This document shows positions 1 to 6,332 of a stretch of DNA of 8,869 nt, one piece after another. The first letter of the stretch is position 1; every line of letters begins with the position of its first letter. The translations under genes and the position numbers were made by a program. The stretch is from the NCBI GenBank assembly GCA_964515115.1, contig CAZESB010000021.1, forward strand, positions 1-8,869, given 5' to 3'. Origin of the DNA: UBA1370 sp964515115. Lineage in GTDB: Bacteria; Patescibacteriota; Microgenomatia; UBA1400; PJMF01. The notes under the pieces are model-generated. The model ran no database searches, was not told the origin of the DNA, and saw nothing but the letters and a program-made list of their open reading frames with translations.

Positions 1-1472
1 TCGCCGACGCTGGTAAGAGCGGCGCCATTACCGTGGCTACTAATATTGCCGGGCGGGGTGTGGACATTGTCCTGGGTGGTTCTAAACCGGAAATTAAAGA
101 TTTTAGAAAAGAAAAACCTTCGAATCGCCAGCAGGTGAGTAAGGCGCTGCAGGATAAAATTGAAAAGTTGAACTTGAGATTGCCGCCCTCGCTTAATCCC
201 AACAATTATGAAATAGAAAAGTATGCCCAGGCGCTGGCAGACTGGCGGCGAGCGCATGAGGCAGTAGTGGCGGCCGGCGGTTTGCATATCATCGGTACCG
301 AACGTCACGAATCTCGGCGGATAGACAACCAGCTCAGAGGCCGCGCCGGCCGCCAAGGTGACCCTGGCTCTTCGCAATTTTTCGTTTCACTTGAAGATGA
401 AATTATGCGCATTTTTGGCGGTGAGCAAATTGCCAAAATCATGGACATGCTCAAAATTGATGAAAATCAGCCTATCGATCACGGCATGGTGGGTAAATCC
501 ATCGAATCCGCTCAGGTTAAAGTAGAAGGTTTCTTTTTTGACCAACGCAAGCGCCTGGTGGAATATGACGACGTCATGAACAAACAGCGGGAGATCATTT
601 ACGATCGTCGTCGTCGCTTGCTTGAACAGGCTTCAATTGCGGAAAAGGGGGAAGAAGCAGAAGAAAACAAGGATCGTTTCAACGGCGAAACTCTGCATGA
701 CCAAGTAATTGGCTATATCCGAGACGAAGTCAATTCTGTCGTTAATTTGCACGCACCGGTGGAATACTCAGATCAAGAATACGACACTTTGGTAAATGAG
801 TTCAACAAACTGATTCCTTTCGACCAAACTTCACAAAATCAACTGACTAAAGAGATCAGTAAGTTGACTGATCCAGACCAAATCAGAGAGCGACTGACTG
901 AGATTGCTTTGAAAACTTACCAATCAAAAGAAAAAGTACTTGGCAGTGAGCAAACGCGCGCGCTGGAAAGAATTGTCACCCTTTCTACTTTAGATGAAAA
1001 ATGGATGGATCACCTTGATGCCATGGATTCGCTTCGGCAGGGTATTTGGCTCAGGGGTGATAAGCGTACGGCTTTAAGTGAGTACCGCAAAGAAGCTTAT
1101 GCCATGTTTGAGGAGTTGATTAATTCGATTGAAGCCACCATCGCTAATCGGTTGTACCGGGCGCAATTGGCAGCTCCGCCACCTCAGATGGATATTCTAG
1201 ACCAAGCAGTAGAACAGAAAGAGGAGGTAGGAGGCGGCAGCCTGGCTGAAGAAATCGAGGCCGTGGCTCCAAAAACCGCCCCGCCGCCGCAAAACACCCA
1301 AGGCTCCGTCAACGACCTGGCTGCCGCCCTCAAAACCGCCACCATCAACCCCAGTAAACCCCAGCCGGGCATTAAAAAAGAAAAAATTAGGCGCAACGAC
1401 CCCTGTCCGTGCGGCTCCGGCCTGAAGTACAAAAAGTGCGGTCTCATAGACGCGCCAGAGCATCGAGGGTAA
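1..1472 (+). CDS. secA: SecA preprotein translocase ATPase, C-terminal part (5' end outside window)
   Basis: This is the motor that pushes unfolded secretory proteins through SecYEG at the cytoplasmic face of the membrane. The reading frame is open from base 3 and enters inside the second RecA-like domain at ATNIAGRGVDI (usual ATNMAGRGTDI). It continues with GTERHESRRIDNQLRGRAGR, the arginine-finger region, near 289-350. The helical scaffold and wing follow, with LVEYDDVMNKQRE near 560-592 and DEKWMDHLDAMDSLRQGI near 997-1047. A Pro/Ala/Glu-rich linker then leads to a SEC-C zinc tail (CPCGSGLKYKKCG, 1404-1442). About 490 residues are present, roughly the last half of a normal SecA. Two oddities: the fourth zinc ligand next to the last Cys is Gly, and the usual LRGYAQ-DP segment of the scaffold reads LRGDKRTALSEYR. 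It ends 12 nt before prs. Identity is certain; the N-terminal half is not visible. Confidence 0.97.
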   Translation, partial: ADAGKSGAITVATNIAGRGVDIVLGGSKPEIKDFRKEKPSNRQQVSKALQDKIEKLNLRLPPSLNPNNYEIEKYAQALADWRRAHEAVVAAGGLHIIGTERHESRRIDNQLRGRAGRQGDPGSSQFFVSLEDEIMRIFGGEQIAKIMDMLKIDENQPIDHGMVGKSIESAQVKVEGFFFDQRKRLVEYDDVMNKQREIIYDRRRRLLEQASIAEKGEEAEENKDRFNGETLHDQVIGYIRDEVNSVVNLHAPVEYSDQEYDTLVNEFNKLIPFDQTSQNQLTKEISKLTDPDQIRERLTEIALKTYQSKEKVLGSEQTRALERIVTLSTLDEKWMDHLDAMDSLRQGIWLRGDKRTALSEYRKEAYAMFEELINSIEATIANRLYRAQLAAPPPQMDILDQAVEQKEEVGGGSLAEEIEAVAPKTAPPPQNTQGSVNDLAAALKTATINPSKPQPGIKKEKIRRNDPCPCGSGLKYKKCGLIDAPEHRG

Positions 1473-1484
1473 AATAGAATAATT

Positions 1485-2390
1485 ATGAATTCTATGAAAA
1501 TTGCTGCCGGCTCTTCAAATCCCAAATTGGCGGAGAAAATCGCCCAACAACTTAACACCAAGCTAATTGATATTGACCTGACCGATTTCCCCAACGACGA
1601 GCGGCGCATTCACATTCGCGAAGATGTTAATGGGGAAGATATTGCCGTTATTCAATCTTTCTCAAAACCGACCGACCAGCACATTCTGGAGTTTTTGCTC
1701 CTAGCCGATGCTTTTGAGCGGGCGGGCGCCAGAAATATTAATCTCGTCCTTCCCTGGATGGGTTACTCGCTGCAAGACAAAGTTTTCCGGGGAGGCGAAC
1801 CCATCGCCGCCAAAGTGGTGGCCAACTTGGTTTCCACCTCCTATACCAACCGCGTTTTTCTGCTGGACCTGCACAACACCAGTACCCCTGGATTTTTCTC
1901 TATCCCCAGTCAACATCTTTCTGCCCAAAACTTGTTTGCTGATTACACCAAGGACAAAATTGATCTCAAAAATACCGTCATCGCTAGTCCTGATTTTGGC
2001 GGCCTGAAACGAGCTAGAGTTTTTGCCACCCAACTGGGCTTAGACTTAGTCAATATCGACAAACACAGGAGTTACAGCACCGGTGAAGTGACCGCTGTCG
2101 ATGTTCATGGCAATGTGGAAAACAAAAACGTCATTATTCTTGACGACATCATTTTGTCCGGCAGCACCGCCATAGAAGCAGCTTCGCTGCTCAAAGCCAA
2201 CGGCGCTAAAGAAGTTTACTTTTTCGCCACTCATGGCGTGTTTGTGCCGGGTTCTTTGGAAAAAATTGCCAGTTCTGATCTCGACAGGATTGTCATCACC
2301 AACTCAATTGCTCATCAGCAGCTCAGCAAGAAAATTGAAGTTCTGGATTGCAGCAGTATCTTCAGTGAAGCGCTGAAAAAATGGCTTTAA
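1485..2390 (+). CDS. prs: Ribose-phosphate pyrophosphokinase (PRPP synthetase)
   Basis: The enzyme transfers pyrophosphate from ATP to ribose-5-phosphate, giving PRPP for nucleotide, NAD, His and Trp synthesis. The 301 residues are slightly short for the family (about 310-320). Visible family signatures are an N-terminal MKIAAGSSNPKLA, the ATP/metal segment GYSLQDKVFRGGEPIAAK (93-110), DLH at 128-130, SPDFGG (168-173), a catalytic-loop-like DKHR (192-195) and the PRPP-binding loop LDDIILSGSTA (219-229), where most relatives have DD-x-x-x-TGGT. QDK-x-F-x-x-GE resembles the archaeal and other short forms. An alternative start at Met4 (1494) cannot be excluded; 1485 gives an N-terminus like that of E. 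coli Prs (MPDMK). There is no good Shine-Dalgarno: the nearest, GAGGG at 1465-1469, is about 15 nt away. Translation is therefore probably coupled to secA. Confidence 0.93.
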   Translation: MNSMKIAAGSSNPKLAEKIAQQLNTKLIDIDLTDFPNDERRIHIREDVNGEDIAVIQSFSKPTDQHILEFLLLADAFERAGARNINLVLPWMGYSLQDKVFRGGEPIAAKVVANLVSTSYTNRVFLLDLHNTSTPGFFSIPSQHLSAQNLFADYTKDKIDLKNTVIASPDFGGLKRARVFATQLGLDLVNIDKHRSYSTGEVTAVDVHGNVENKNVIILDDIILSGSTAIEAASLLKANGAKEVYFFATHGVFVPGSLEKIASSDLDRIVITNSIAHQQLSKKIEVLDCSSIFSEALKKWL

Positions 2391-2435
2391 CTTTAACAGT
2401 TATTAGACAATTATCACAACAAGTTACAGAAAAAA

Positions 2436-2440
2436 GAGGG
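2436..2440 (+). promoter_or_regulatory. Shine-Dalgarno that fixes the proS start
   Basis: AGAGGG lies 4 nt before ATG 2444. The in-frame ATG at 2381, inside the end of prs, has no comparable site, and its extra 21 residues (MALTLTVIRQL...) do not look like the N-terminus of the family. This supports 2444. Confidence 0.65.
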
Positions 2441-2443
2441 AAA

Positions 2444-4147
2444 ATGAGATACTCACAACTTTATACCAAAACAGAAAAATCAGCCAAAGATTTTGACTCC
2501 ATCAACGCCACCTACCTCATTCAAGGCGGTTTCATTGACCAAACCATGGCCGGCGTTTACAGTTTTCTGCCGCTTGGACTAAAGGTACTCAGGAAAATTG
2601 AAAATATTGTTCGGGAAGAAATGGATAAAATCGGGGTAGAAATGATGATGCCTTCGCTTTCTCCCAAAAAACTCTGGGAAATCACGGACAGACTTGATTC
2701 TTTTGATGTGCTGATGAAAACTTCGGGCGCCAACAAGGTATCTCAGCAAACTTCTACCAAAGAATTTATTCTCAATGCCACCCACGAGGAAGTAGTCACA
2801 CCTATCGCTCAAAAGTTCAACACCAGTTATAAAGATTTTCCTTTTGCTTACTACCAAATTCAAAGCAAGTTCCGCAATGAGGCCCGGGCGAAATCGGGCT
2901 TGCTCAGGGGTAGAGAGTTCAGGATGAAAGATCTCTACAGCTTTCACACTTCAGAGGCAGACTTGATGAATTACTACGAACAAACCAAAGAAGCCTACAT
3001 GAACGTTTACCGGCGCCTTGGTCTGGGAGAGGATACTTATGAAGTTCGAGCCTCCGGCGGCGCTTTTACGGATAATTTCTCGCACGAGTTCCAAACCAAG
3101 TGTGAAACCGGCGAAGACTTGATTTTTCTTGATCCTCAATCAGGACTGGCTTACAACCAGGAAATTGCTCCCAGCCGCGCGCCCCAGCCTGATCAAGCCG
3201 CGGCGGATGGGCAGTTGGAAAAAGTTGAAACTAAAGGTATTACCGGCATGGACGCCTTGGTGGAATTTCTCAACGTCCCGCCGCATCAATGTGTTAAAAC
3301 TTTGATTTATCAGACTGGCGGCGGCGAGTTGGTGGCTGCAGCGGTCAGGGGCGACTACGACCTTAATGAAGCAAAACTGCGCGGCATCCTCAACGCCGCC
3401 GCCATCAAACTAGCCAATCCGGCAACAGTCAAGTCTGCCACTGGTGCTGAACCGGGTTACGCCGGCCTGCTCAACTTGCCGGCAAACATCAAGCTGCTGC
3501 TGGATGATTCACTCAACGACATCAACAACTTCGAATGCGGCGCCAACGAAACCGATTTCCATTATGTTAACGTTCAGTGGGGCAGAGATTTGCAAAAACC
3601 GACAACTTTTTATGACCTTAAAACCGCTAAAGCTGGTGATTTCAATCCGGAAACCGGAGCGAAGTATGAAACTTTCCGCGGCAGCGAGGTGGGCAACATC
3701 TTTCCACTAGGCACCAAGTACAGCCAAGCCTTTGATTATACTTTCACCGATACGGACGGCCAGAAAAAAAGTGTTTACATGGGTTGTTATGGCATTGGCA
3801 TCAGCAGGCTAATGGGCGTGATTGTGGAAAAATTTCATGATGAAAACGGTATCATCTGGCCGGAAAGTGTCGCTCCTTTCCAGGTACACCTGATTTCTCT
3901 TCGCGGCAGTGAGGCAATAGCGGCAGCCTTGCATGATCAACTCACCGAAGCCGGAATTGAGGTGCTTTGGGATGACCGTGATGAATCACCAGGTTCAAAG
4001 TTCGCGGTCGCGGATTTAATCGGCATTCCTTACCGGTTGGTAGTTTCCGAGCGCACCGGCGAAAAAATCGAACTCAAAAAACGGTCGGAAGCCGAAACTC
4101 AATTAGTTTCAGAAGCAGAATTGTTAAACTTGCTAACAAATCACTAA
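2444..4147 (+). CDS. proS: Prolyl-tRNA synthetase, bacterial type with editing domain
   Basis: This class II synthetase charges tRNA-Pro and deacylates mischarged Ala-tRNA-Pro. From ATG 2444 it has 567 residues, matching the usual 565-575. Motif 1 lies near 43-72 (PLGLKVLRKIENIVREEM). Motif 2 covers 143-168 (FRNEARAKSGLLRGREFRMK, then DLYSFH). The inserted editing (INS/YbaK-like) domain is at about 255-385, with Lys285 in CVKTLIY at the place of the E. coli editing lysine, then RGDYDLNE and HYVNVQWGRD. Motif 3 is at about 447-460 (GCYGIGISRLMGVI). The anticodon-binding domain runs from about 478 (VLWDDRDESPGSKFA, ELIGIPYR-like). All catalytic blocks look intact. A 53-nt gap separates it from prs, and the next gene starts 3 nt after its stop. 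The start was chosen on the Shine-Dalgarno and family length; a longer ORF from 2381 is less likely. Confidence 0.96.
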   Translation: MRYSQLYTKTEKSAKDFDSINATYLIQGGFIDQTMAGVYSFLPLGLKVLRKIENIVREEMDKIGVEMMMPSLSPKKLWEITDRLDSFDVLMKTSGANKVSQQTSTKEFILNATHEEVVTPIAQKFNTSYKDFPFAYYQIQSKFRNEARAKSGLLRGREFRMKDLYSFHTSEADLMNYYEQTKEAYMNVYRRLGLGEDTYEVRASGGAFTDNFSHEFQTKCETGEDLIFLDPQSGLAYNQEIAPSRAPQPDQAAADGQLEKVETKGITGMDALVEFLNVPPHQCVKTLIYQTGGGELVAAAVRGDYDLNEAKLRGILNAAAIKLANPATVKSATGAEPGYAGLLNLPANIKLLLDDSLNDINNFECGANETDFHYVNVQWGRDLQKPTTFYDLKTAKAGDFNPETGAKYETFRGSEVGNIFPLGTKYSQAFDYTFTDTDGQKKSVYMGCYGIGISRLMGVIVEKFHDENGIIWPESVAPFQVHLISLRGSEAIAAALHDQLTEAGIEVLWDDRDESPGSKFAVADLIGIPYRLVVSERTGEKIELKKRSEAETQLVSEAELLNLLTNH

Positions 4148-4150
4148 AAC

Positions 4151-4498
4151 ATGGCACCAGCATACAAAAACTTGATCTTCACCAAGCACGCGCTGGTGAG
4201 GATGAAAGACAGAAACATCACTGAGCATTCAGTCTGGCAAACTCTGCAAAAGCCGGAGCTGACCAAGCCCGAAGGCAAACCCAACACCACTCGTTTTATC
4301 AGAACCATCAACGACCGTAAATATCACGTTGTCGCTACTCATTTGCCGGAAACTCACAAAACCCTGGTCATCTCCGCCTGGGTGAGAGGTGAGGAAGATG
4401 CGGTACCAATTGCCTGGAGATTAATCACTTTACCTTTCAAATTGAGCTGGCGACTTCTAGTTTGGACCACAAAGCAAATTTTTAGCCGAAAAAAGTAG
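4151..4498 (+). CDS. DUF4258-like small protein with hydrophobic C-terminal tail
   Basis: The protein has 115 residues and no proven function. Residues 10-80 fit the DUF4258 pattern: FTKHALVRMKDRNIT (His13, Arg17, Arg21), a Val/Leu helix ending in KPE, a loop, then strands YHVVATHL and TLVISAWVR. DUF4258 proteins are small alpha/beta proteins thought to be related to RelE/BrnT-type toxins; that link is family knowledge and no RNase activity is shown here. Residues 84-115 add a tail rich in Trp, Leu, Ile and Phe with Arg/Lys spaced through it, suggesting an amphipathic or membrane-attached helix. The ATG is 3 nt after the proS stop without a Shine-Dalgarno, so translation probably re-initiates from proS. 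No antitoxin-like gene is adjacent. It could equally be a harmless RNA-binding accessory of its operon. Confidence 0.72.
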   Translation: MAPAYKNLIFTKHALVRMKDRNITEHSVWQTLQKPELTKPEGKPNTTRFIRTINDRKYHVVATHLPETHKTLVISAWVRGEEDAVPIAWRLITLPFKLSWRLLVWTTKQIFSRKK

Positions 4499-4509
4499 GG
4501 CAATTTTCC

Positions 4510-4561
4510 ATTTTTAGGCAAAAATTAATCTTATATATTTATTTTTTTTCTGCCTTAAAAT
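4510..4561. repeat. Imperfect AT-rich inverted repeat in the intergenic region
   Basis: Arms AGGCA (4516-4520) and TGCCT (4551-4555) are flanked outwards, after one T-T mismatch, by ATTTT/AAAAT. Inwards, after a bulged C, AAAA pairs with TTTT. An 8-T run (4542-4549) sits in the 3' arm. It may help end transcripts from the proS side, but it lacks a GC-rich stem. Confidence 0.35.
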
Positions 4562-4604
4562 TAATTATATTGGCATCTATCAAGCCTTTTTAATGATGGT
4601 CTTT

Positions 4605-4634
4605 TTGAGTTTTTTTTATATAGTAATTGATACT
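4605..4634 (+). promoter_or_regulatory. Predicted promoter for the structured intergenic RNA
   Basis: A -35 TTGAGT (4605-4610), an 18-nt spacer and a -10 GATACT (4629-4634) would start a transcript near 4641, at the 5' edge of the structured stretch. Both boxes are 4/6 matches to consensus, so this is plausible but not strong. Confidence 0.4.
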
Positions 4635-4636
4635 AC

Positions 4637-4710
4637 GTCCCGGTGAGGACACGCCCGCTGCAACATACCTATCTGCAAACGATACGGATGGTGCAGCGGG
4701 TTCTAATTTT
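4637..4710 (+). ncRNA. Structured RNA element of unknown class (candidate sRNA or terminator)
   Basis: A small hairpin GTCC/GGAC (4637-4640 with 4647-4650, loop CGGTGA) is followed by a long one. In the long hairpin CCCGCTGCA (4654-4662) pairs perfectly with TGCAGCGGG (4692-4700). After an A-G mismatch, CAT pairs with ATG, then CC with GG and TATC with GATA around single bulges, closing a 7-nt loop TGCAAAC (4674-4680). About 18 pairs form in all. The stretch TTCTAATTTT (4701-4710) after the stem is U-rich. Together with the promoter above this could be a roughly 70-nt small RNA with its own terminator. It could also be just the terminator of the proS operon, or the leader of the next gene. 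It does not match SRP RNA, 6S, tmRNA or RNase P by eye. Confidence 0.45.
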
Positions 4711-4719
4711 GCCCGACAC

Positions 4720-4748
4720 TTCAACTAATTGAGCAACTATTGTATACT
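4720..4748 (+). promoter_or_regulatory. Predicted leaderless promoter of the DHH-HIT genes
   Basis: TATACT (4743-4748), preceded by TG, ends 6 nt before ATG 4755. Transcription would therefore begin at or next to the start codon. A weak -35 TTCAAC (4720-4725) lies 17 nt upstream. A direct repeat CAACTA (4722-4727 and 4734-4739) falls in the spacer. No Shine-Dalgarno precedes the ATG. Confidence 0.5.
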
Positions 4749-4754
4749 TCTATT

Positions 4755-5636
4755 ATGCCGGACCGTAGAAAGCTGATTGTCACTCACCACGCGCCTGATC
4801 TTGATGCTATTGGCGCTGTTTGGTTGCTTAAAAGATTTGATCCCAAAAATTACGCCGACGCCAAAGTAGCCTTTGTTGAACCCGGTGAAAGAATCAGTTT
4901 AAAAGCCGCCAGAGAATTTGGCGCCGAACTCCATGAAGTCACTCACGTCGATACCGGTCTCGGGCGTTTCGATCACCACCAACCAGACCGCGGCAAACAG
5001 TACCTTTGTGCCACTTCGCTAGTACACGACTACCTCACTTCGCTTGATCCCAACCTTAAAGACAACCGGCCACTTCAATATCTTTGCGATTACATCACCG
5101 ACATTGATCATTTTGCCGAAATCAACTGGCTGGAAACCGGTACTCCCAGGGAGAGTTTTGCCATTTACAATCTTATCCGCGGCCTCGAGTTTCTGGAAAT
5201 GTATGACGACGACTCTCAGCTGCATTTTGGCCTCACTTGCCTAGACAGCGCCTACGCCATTTTGGTCCAGTATTTTAAGGCTGATGAAGCGCTCGAAAAA
5301 AGAAGCAGGGCCGCTCAATATGGCTCTATCAATTGCTTGTACATTGAATCCAGAAACGATGACACTATCAAGTTGGCTCAAAAAAGAGGCTATCAGTTGG
5401 TGGTGAGAAAAGATCCCAAACAAGGACACATTAGAATTAAGGCCCGCCCCGATTCCGAAATTGACTTGGAGCCACTTTACCACGCAATTAAGAAAAAAGA
5501 CCAACAAGGTAAATGGTTTTTTCATCCCAGCGGTAAAATGTTGCTCAACGGTTCCAGCAAGCACTCAAACCAACAACCTTCACCCTTAACACTCGAGGAA
5601 GTTTCTGTTATGATTAAAAACATCTATGGCAGCTAA
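4755..5636 (+). CDS. DHH-superfamily phosphoesterase-like protein (MYG1-like features)
   Basis: The protein has 293 residues. Its N-terminus carries a DHH-type metal motif THHAPDLDAIG (10-20, with His11, Asp15, Asp17), followed by DHH at 73-75 in GRFDHHQPD. A later acidic cluster DYITDIDHF (112-120) may supply further metal ligands. DHH enzymes hydrolyse phosphodiester or pyrophosphate bonds with Mn2+; members include RecJ, NrnA/oligoRNases, c-di-AMP phosphodiesterases and MYG1 exonuclease. DHHQ and the C-terminal block FFHPSGKMLLNGSS (255-268) recall MYG1 more than RecJ/NrnA, and the typical DHHA1 GGH motif is not obvious. The substrate is unknown: small RNA ends or a cyclic dinucleotide are both possible. 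A TTG start at 4740 is rejected because the -10 box lies inside that extension. Its last 11 nt overlap the HIT gene, so the two are probably made together. Confidence 0.7.
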   Translation: MPDRRKLIVTHHAPDLDAIGAVWLLKRFDPKNYADAKVAFVEPGERISLKAAREFGAELHEVTHVDTGLGRFDHHQPDRGKQYLCATSLVHDYLTSLDPNLKDNRPLQYLCDYITDIDHFAEINWLETGTPRESFAIYNLIRGLEFLEMYDDDSQLHFGLTCLDSAYAILVQYFKADEALEKRSRAAQYGSINCLYIESRNDDTIKLAQKRGYQLVVRKDPKQGHIRIKARPDSEIDLEPLYHAIKKKDQQGKWFFHPSGKMLLNGSSKHSNQQPSPLTLEEVSVMIKNIYGS

Positions 5637-5988
5637 ATCTATTTTTTCTCAAATTATTGACGGTGAGATCGAGTCCAACATTTTGTACGAAGATAATGAC
5701 TTTATCGTCATCAACGACATCCAGCCACAAGCGCCTGTCCATTTGCTGGTCATTACTAAAAAACCCTACCCAACTTTGGAGGCCGTCAGCCCTGAAGATA
5801 CCAAACTGCACGCTGGCCTATTACAAGTCGCTAGAAAAATGGCCAAAAAACAAGGTATAGCCGACAACTACAAACTAGTGATGAACGTAGGTAAGCAAAT
5901 GCAAGCAGTGTACCATATTCACTTACATGTTTTAGGAGGCTGGAAAAACATTGATGCAGCTGTGGTTGCCGGCAAGGTTAGTAAATAA
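5626..5988 (+). CDS. HIT (histidine triad) family nucleotide-binding protein
   Basis: The 120-residue length is typical of HINT/PKCI-type hydrolases, which cleave adenosine phosphoramidates and related nucleotidyl substrates in the cytoplasm. The N-terminal helix and sheet show IFSQIIDGEIESNILYED (6-23) and DIQPQAPVHLLVITKKPY (31-48). The triad HIHLHVL is at 97-103 after NVGKQMQAVY, with His101 expected as the nucleophile. All triad histidines are present. It begins inside the last codons of the DHH gene (11-nt overlap) with no Shine-Dalgarno close by; GAGG near 5595 is about 25 nt away. Translation is therefore likely coupled. The shared transcript suggests both proteins handle nucleotides, but a shared pathway is inference. 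The start could only be this ATG, since the family motif begins a few residues later. Confidence 0.93.
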   Translation: MAAKSIFSQIIDGEIESNILYEDNDFIVINDIQPQAPVHLLVITKKPYPTLEAVSPEDTKLHAGLLQVARKMAKKQGIADNYKLVMNVGKQMQAVYHIHLHVLGGWKNIDAAVVAGKVSK

Positions 5989-6003
5989 ACTCTCAAAACA
6001 CCT

Positions 6004-6021
6004 GGTATGCTATAATACCGG
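6004..6021 (+). promoter_or_regulatory. Extended -10 promoter of rpsU with overlapping inverted repeat
   Basis: TGCTATAAT (6008-6016) is a perfect extended -10. No convincing -35 is seen 17 nt upstream, where AACTCT stands at 5988-5993. Initiation near 6023 gives a leader of about 55 nt. GGTAT (6004-6008) and ATACC (6015-6019) form an inverted repeat across the -10, extendable by C-G and T-G pairs. Confidence 0.6.
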
Positions 6022-6064
6022 TTCATCTATTACTAAGACAGTGAAAAATTAAACAATCAGGAAA

Positions 6065-6071
6065 GGGGGTG
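6065..6071 (+). promoter_or_regulatory. Strong Shine-Dalgarno of rpsU
   Basis: GGGGGTG differs by one base from GGAGGTG, the complement of the usual 16S rRNA 3' end, and lies 6 nt before ATG 6078. This favours ATG 6078 over GTG 6069, which overlaps the site itself. Confidence 0.65.
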
Positions 6072-6077
6072 TCATCT

Positions 6078-6332
6078 ATGCCAATCGTAGTTAAAGCAGG
6101 ACCTAGTGACAATACTAATGATGTCATTAAAGAATTTAAAAAAGAAGCTTCAAACACTAATATTGTTGAGCGCGCTCGCAACCGGCGTTATTTTATAAAA
6201 CCCTCTCAATTGAGAGCGCAAAAGAAAACAGAAATGAGGCGTTTGAAAAAACGCGCTCGCTCACTCAAAAATCAGAAAAACGTTACTGACGCTTCCTTGC
6301 AAAGAATTCATGAGCGTTTGAACAATCAGTAG
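6078..6332 (+). CDS. rpsU: Small ribosomal subunit protein bS21
   Basis: bS21 sits on the 30S platform next to the 3' end of 16S rRNA and helps mRNA binding at initiation. Of 84 residues, the first 60 follow the family: MPIVVKAGPS, a first helix DVIKEFKKEASNTNIVERA, the signature RRYFIKPSQLRAQKK (36-50) and a basic second helix EMRRLKKRARSLK. The tail of about 17 residues (NVTDASLQRIHERLNNQ) extends beyond the length common in Proteobacteria (about 70). The start is set by the Shine-Dalgarno 6 nt upstream. It has its own promoter and a terminator that begins at its stop codon, so it is probably a single-gene transcript, with some read-through possible from the HIT gene 89 nt upstream. Confidence 0.93.
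   Translation: MPIVVKAGPSDNTNDVIKEFKKEASNTNIVERARNRRYFIKPSQLRAQKKTEMRRLKKRARSLKNQKNVTDASLQRIHERLNNQ

Noticed and set aside
1184..1609. Long open frame on the - strand over the end of secA and start of prs
   Set aside because: It crosses two clear genes on the other strand, has no family motif, and its openness comes from the Pro/Ala-rich SecA linker.
2381..2443. ATG at 2381, overlapping the prs stop, as start of proS
   Set aside because: It has no Shine-Dalgarno, adds 21 residues unlike the family N-terminus, and a good site (AGAGGG) precedes ATG 2444, which gives the normal length.
4637..4710. SRP RNA, 6S RNA, tmRNA or a known riboswitch
   Set aside because: The conserved SRP loop sequence, 6S length and bubble, tmRNA tRNA-like ends and the riboswitch cores I know are not present.
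4740..4754. TTG start for the DHH gene
   Set aside because: The extension MYTSI is coded by the likely -10 box TATACT; ATG 4755 is next to the expected transcription start.
6069..6077. GTG start for rpsU
   Set aside because: The GTG is part of the Shine-Dalgarno itself; ATG 6078 has correct spacing and gives the usual MPI-type N-terminus.
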